From: Chthoniobacteraceae bacterium
Lineage (GTDB): Bacteria > Verrucomicrobiota > Verrucomicrobiia > Chthoniobacterales > Chthoniobacteraceae
Assembly (NCBI GenBank): GCA_028293625.1
Contig: JAQGOL010000030.1
Location: forward strand, 913,313-977,312
Reading direction: 5' to 3'
Length of the DNA: 64,000 bases
The notes under the pieces were generated by a model. That model worked only from the letters and a program-made list of their open reading frames with translations. It did not search any database and was not told the origin of the DNA. Positions 62,581 to 64,000 of the stretch are shown here, one piece after another; position 1 is the first letter of the stretch; the number at the start of each line of letters is the position of its first letter. Position numbers and translations under genes: made by a program.

Positions 62581-63678
62581 TTACGGCATTTCGACCAAGC
62601 CTATCGTGTCGGCGTCTGCGCCCGTTAACCCGTAAACGCCAATGATGAAGTGCCCATCTCCTCCTATTTGGATGGGAGTGTCACGATTCTTTGTTCCGAT
62701 CCATTTGCTCATGTAAGTGCTGTTGGGGGCCGTATCGAAATGGCCTGTAACCGGATCGATCTTCATGAAGATCACTCTTACGCCTTTACCACCTGCCACA
62801 GTCAATAAGCCGGCCACAGCGTAGCCGCTTCTCGCCATCACTTTTTCACTGACCGTCTCAACCTTACCTCGGTCGATTCCCGCGACGATCTTTTCACGCG
62901 TCATAAAATATGGCCGGAGCGAACGCATATACAGTCCCTTGGCATATTTCATTTCCTGAAATTCAAAGCCCACCAATAGCGCTCCGGTTTCAGGAACATC
63001 ACGATTCCCGCCCGGCTTGCCGGAACTCTCAGTAATCTTCACTGAACCGTTCTTGACTACTTCCGCAATCTTATCCGCGAGCACAGGGTCGAGTTTTCCA
63101 TTCACGATTACCGTGGAGGTAGCTACGGTCTTTTTGTCTGGCGCGGGTGCTGATACTCCCAGCAGCGCAGGCGGAATGGCCGCGCGTTCCGTATCCACGA
63201 TAGCAGCTTTTGCGACCTCCTTCTGGGCGGTGAAATGCCGCTGGAGACTCTCGAGACTGGTTAGGTATTGGCGTGTCTGTTTTCGCTCCTCCTGCTGCAC
63301 CATCGTCACGATCGGCTTTGCGTCATTCTGATACTTGTCGTAAACGGCGCGCAGCGGTGGCGGCATCTGGTCCCGCTCTGCCGCCGTCAACTCATTTTTC
63401 GACTCAAGCCGGTCTCGTTCGGTTTTGATTCTGCCGGCGTTCACGATTTCCCCGCGGGTTGTAGCGTCTTTTTCGAGTTTCTCCAAAGCGGCTGCATACG
63501 CGCTCGTAACCGGAGCCATTTTGGTTTCCCGATATGCTTGAGTCGCTGCCAAGTTCTTCTGGTAGGGGACGCGTAAAGCGTCGAGTTCCGGGAGTTGCGT
63601 CGGAGCGCCCGGCACTTGAGCCAAACTCGTGTATGCGAGATGCAGCGATAAGCTAACGATGAATGCAGTCAGTTTCAT
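62581..63678 (-). CDS. Exported hypothetical protein with coiled-coil N-terminal half
   Basis: 365 aa. Signal peptide (MKLTAFIVSLSLHLAYTSLA). Residues about 30-175 are charged helices typical of a coiled coil (AAALEKLEKDATTRGEIVNA, AERDQMPPPLRAVYDKYQND, LTSLESLQRHFTAQKEVAKA). After a linker the C-terminal about 150 residues are beta-rich (ALLVGFEFQEMKYAKGLYMR, SLRPYFMTREKIVAGI, YAVAGLLTVAGGKGVRVIFM, GDGHFIIGVYGLTGADADTI), resembling a jacalin-like or DUF-type domain seen in planctomycete and verrucomicrobial exported proteins. Function unknown. ATG 63676-63678 is a clear start. Confidence 0.65.
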   Translation of the reverse strand: MKLTAFIVSLSLHLAYTSLAQVPGAPTQLPELDALRVPYQKNLAATQAYRETKMAPVTSAYAAALEKLEKDATTRGEIVNAGRIKTERDRLESKNELTAAERDQMPPPLRAVYDKYQNDAKPIVTMVQQEERKQTRQYLTSLESLQRHFTAQKEVAKAAIVDTERAAIPPALLGVSAPAPDKKTVATSTVIVNGKLDPVLADKIAEVVKNGSVKITESSGKPGGNRDVPETGALLVGFEFQEMKYAKGLYMRSLRPYFMTREKIVAGIDRGKVETVSEKVMARSGYAVAGLLTVAGGKGVRVIFMKIDPVTGHFDTAPNSTYMSKWIGTKNRDTPIQIGGDGHFIIGVYGLTGADADTIGLVEMP

Positions 63679-63892
63679 GGGCCTCCAGTTGGTAGTATCG
63701 ATCTTGGGAAAGCAATGTCAGTTGTCGGTGATTCGCGTGCTCACTCCTCCGGCGTTGCGAGGATTTCCTCCAACCGTGCCCGCAGAGGACAGAGACTTTA
63801 GAGTCTGTCATTAACTTTGTGGCAGAAGCGCTTTTAGCATAAGTCCGGCAAATGCCAGCCAGAGGACAGGGCGCTAGTGTAGTCCGCCGCAA

Positions 63893-64000
63893 TTAATGCA
63901 CTTTTTTCCGGAGTGGGAGCTTTTTGCGCGCGCGTTTTACTTTCATAAGGATGTCGGTTGCTTTGGCGGTCCATATAAACGGTGACGGAGCGTGGTTGTG
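63893..64000 (-). CDS. IS630-family transposase, C-terminal fragment (cut by window edge)
   Basis: The minus-strand frame is open from the right edge to TAA 63893-63895 and reads HNHAPSPFIWTAKATDILMK then VKRARKKLP, matching the C-terminal end of IS630/IS-Mariner-type DDE transposases (NxxPKPFxWTxxAxxILxKxxRAR). Only 35 codons are visible, so intactness and insertion ends cannot be judged. The terminal inverted repeat should lie just left of it, within 63780-63890, but I cannot define it. Confidence 0.6.
   Translation of the reverse strand, partial: HNHAPSPFIWTAKATDILMKVKRARKKLPLRKKVH

Overview
This 64 kb window looks like a chromosomal segment of a Verrucomicrobiota bacterium, probably near Chthoniobacterales/Spartobacteria. 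The lineage call is inference, resting on family content: two DUF1592 (planctomycete-type cytochrome c) / DUF1552 gene pairs, PEP-CTERM exported proteins, a GloVer-repeat (TIGR03803) protein, a very small Lys/Gln-rich protein starting MGDKSPK, and a Gram-negative envelope (TonB, beta-barrels, RND efflux). I found no rRNA, tRNA, CRISPR array or phage. The only mobile-element trace is the 3' end of an IS630-like transposase at the right edge.

Layout. 1-4.5 kb: 3' part of a regulator with a cyclase-like N-terminus and NTPase/TPR body, a 42-aa basic protein, and a TonB/outer-membrane-barrel pair. 4.5-9.4 kb: an AraC regulator with a PAS domain divergent from a DUF1592/DUF1552 pair. 9.4-21.3 kb: trhO and an eight-gene Wsp-type chemosensory operon read leftwards (two MCPs, CheW, CheR-TPR, CheW, CheA-REC, CheB, output). 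Its output protein keeps the WspR-like receiver and linker but carries a hybrid histidine kinase instead of a GGDEF domain; this is the most striking feature of the window. 21.5-31.9 kb: a B12/radical SAM protein, an AraC regulator followed by an RND pump and adaptor, a GNAT-like protein and a SUV3-like RNA helicase. 32-39.5 kb: a 1361-aa protein with 14 GloVer repeats, then a tight operon of a Pro/Lys-rich protein, DUF3570 barrel, ApbE, TlpA-like thioredoxin and DUF4266 lipoprotein.

39.9-47.6 kb: an alpha/beta hydrolase, a TPR protein, ExoD-like membrane protein, zinc metallopeptidase, hpf, and a divergent histidine kinase / NtrC-type regulator pair. 47.9-52.6 kb: a LamG PEP-CTERM protein and a second DUF1552/DUF1592 pair. 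52.7-57.1 kb: a four-gene operon (OmpR-type regulator, cupredoxin-like protein, histidine kinase, porin-like barrel) in which every junction is a 4-nt ATGA overlap. 57.1-61.5 kb: a secreted protein with five long repeats, divergent from a PQQ-type sugar dehydrogenase and a DNRLRE-type protein, both with PEP-CTERM tails; the shared upstream region carries two matching 16-bp palindromes. 61.5-64 kb: sparse, with two hypothetical genes, a short tandem repeat and the transposase remnant.

The common theme is envelope sensing, export and surface proteins. Several operons are tied together by stop/start overlaps, which also helped fix start codons. Family assignments come from motif recognition only; no database search was possible.
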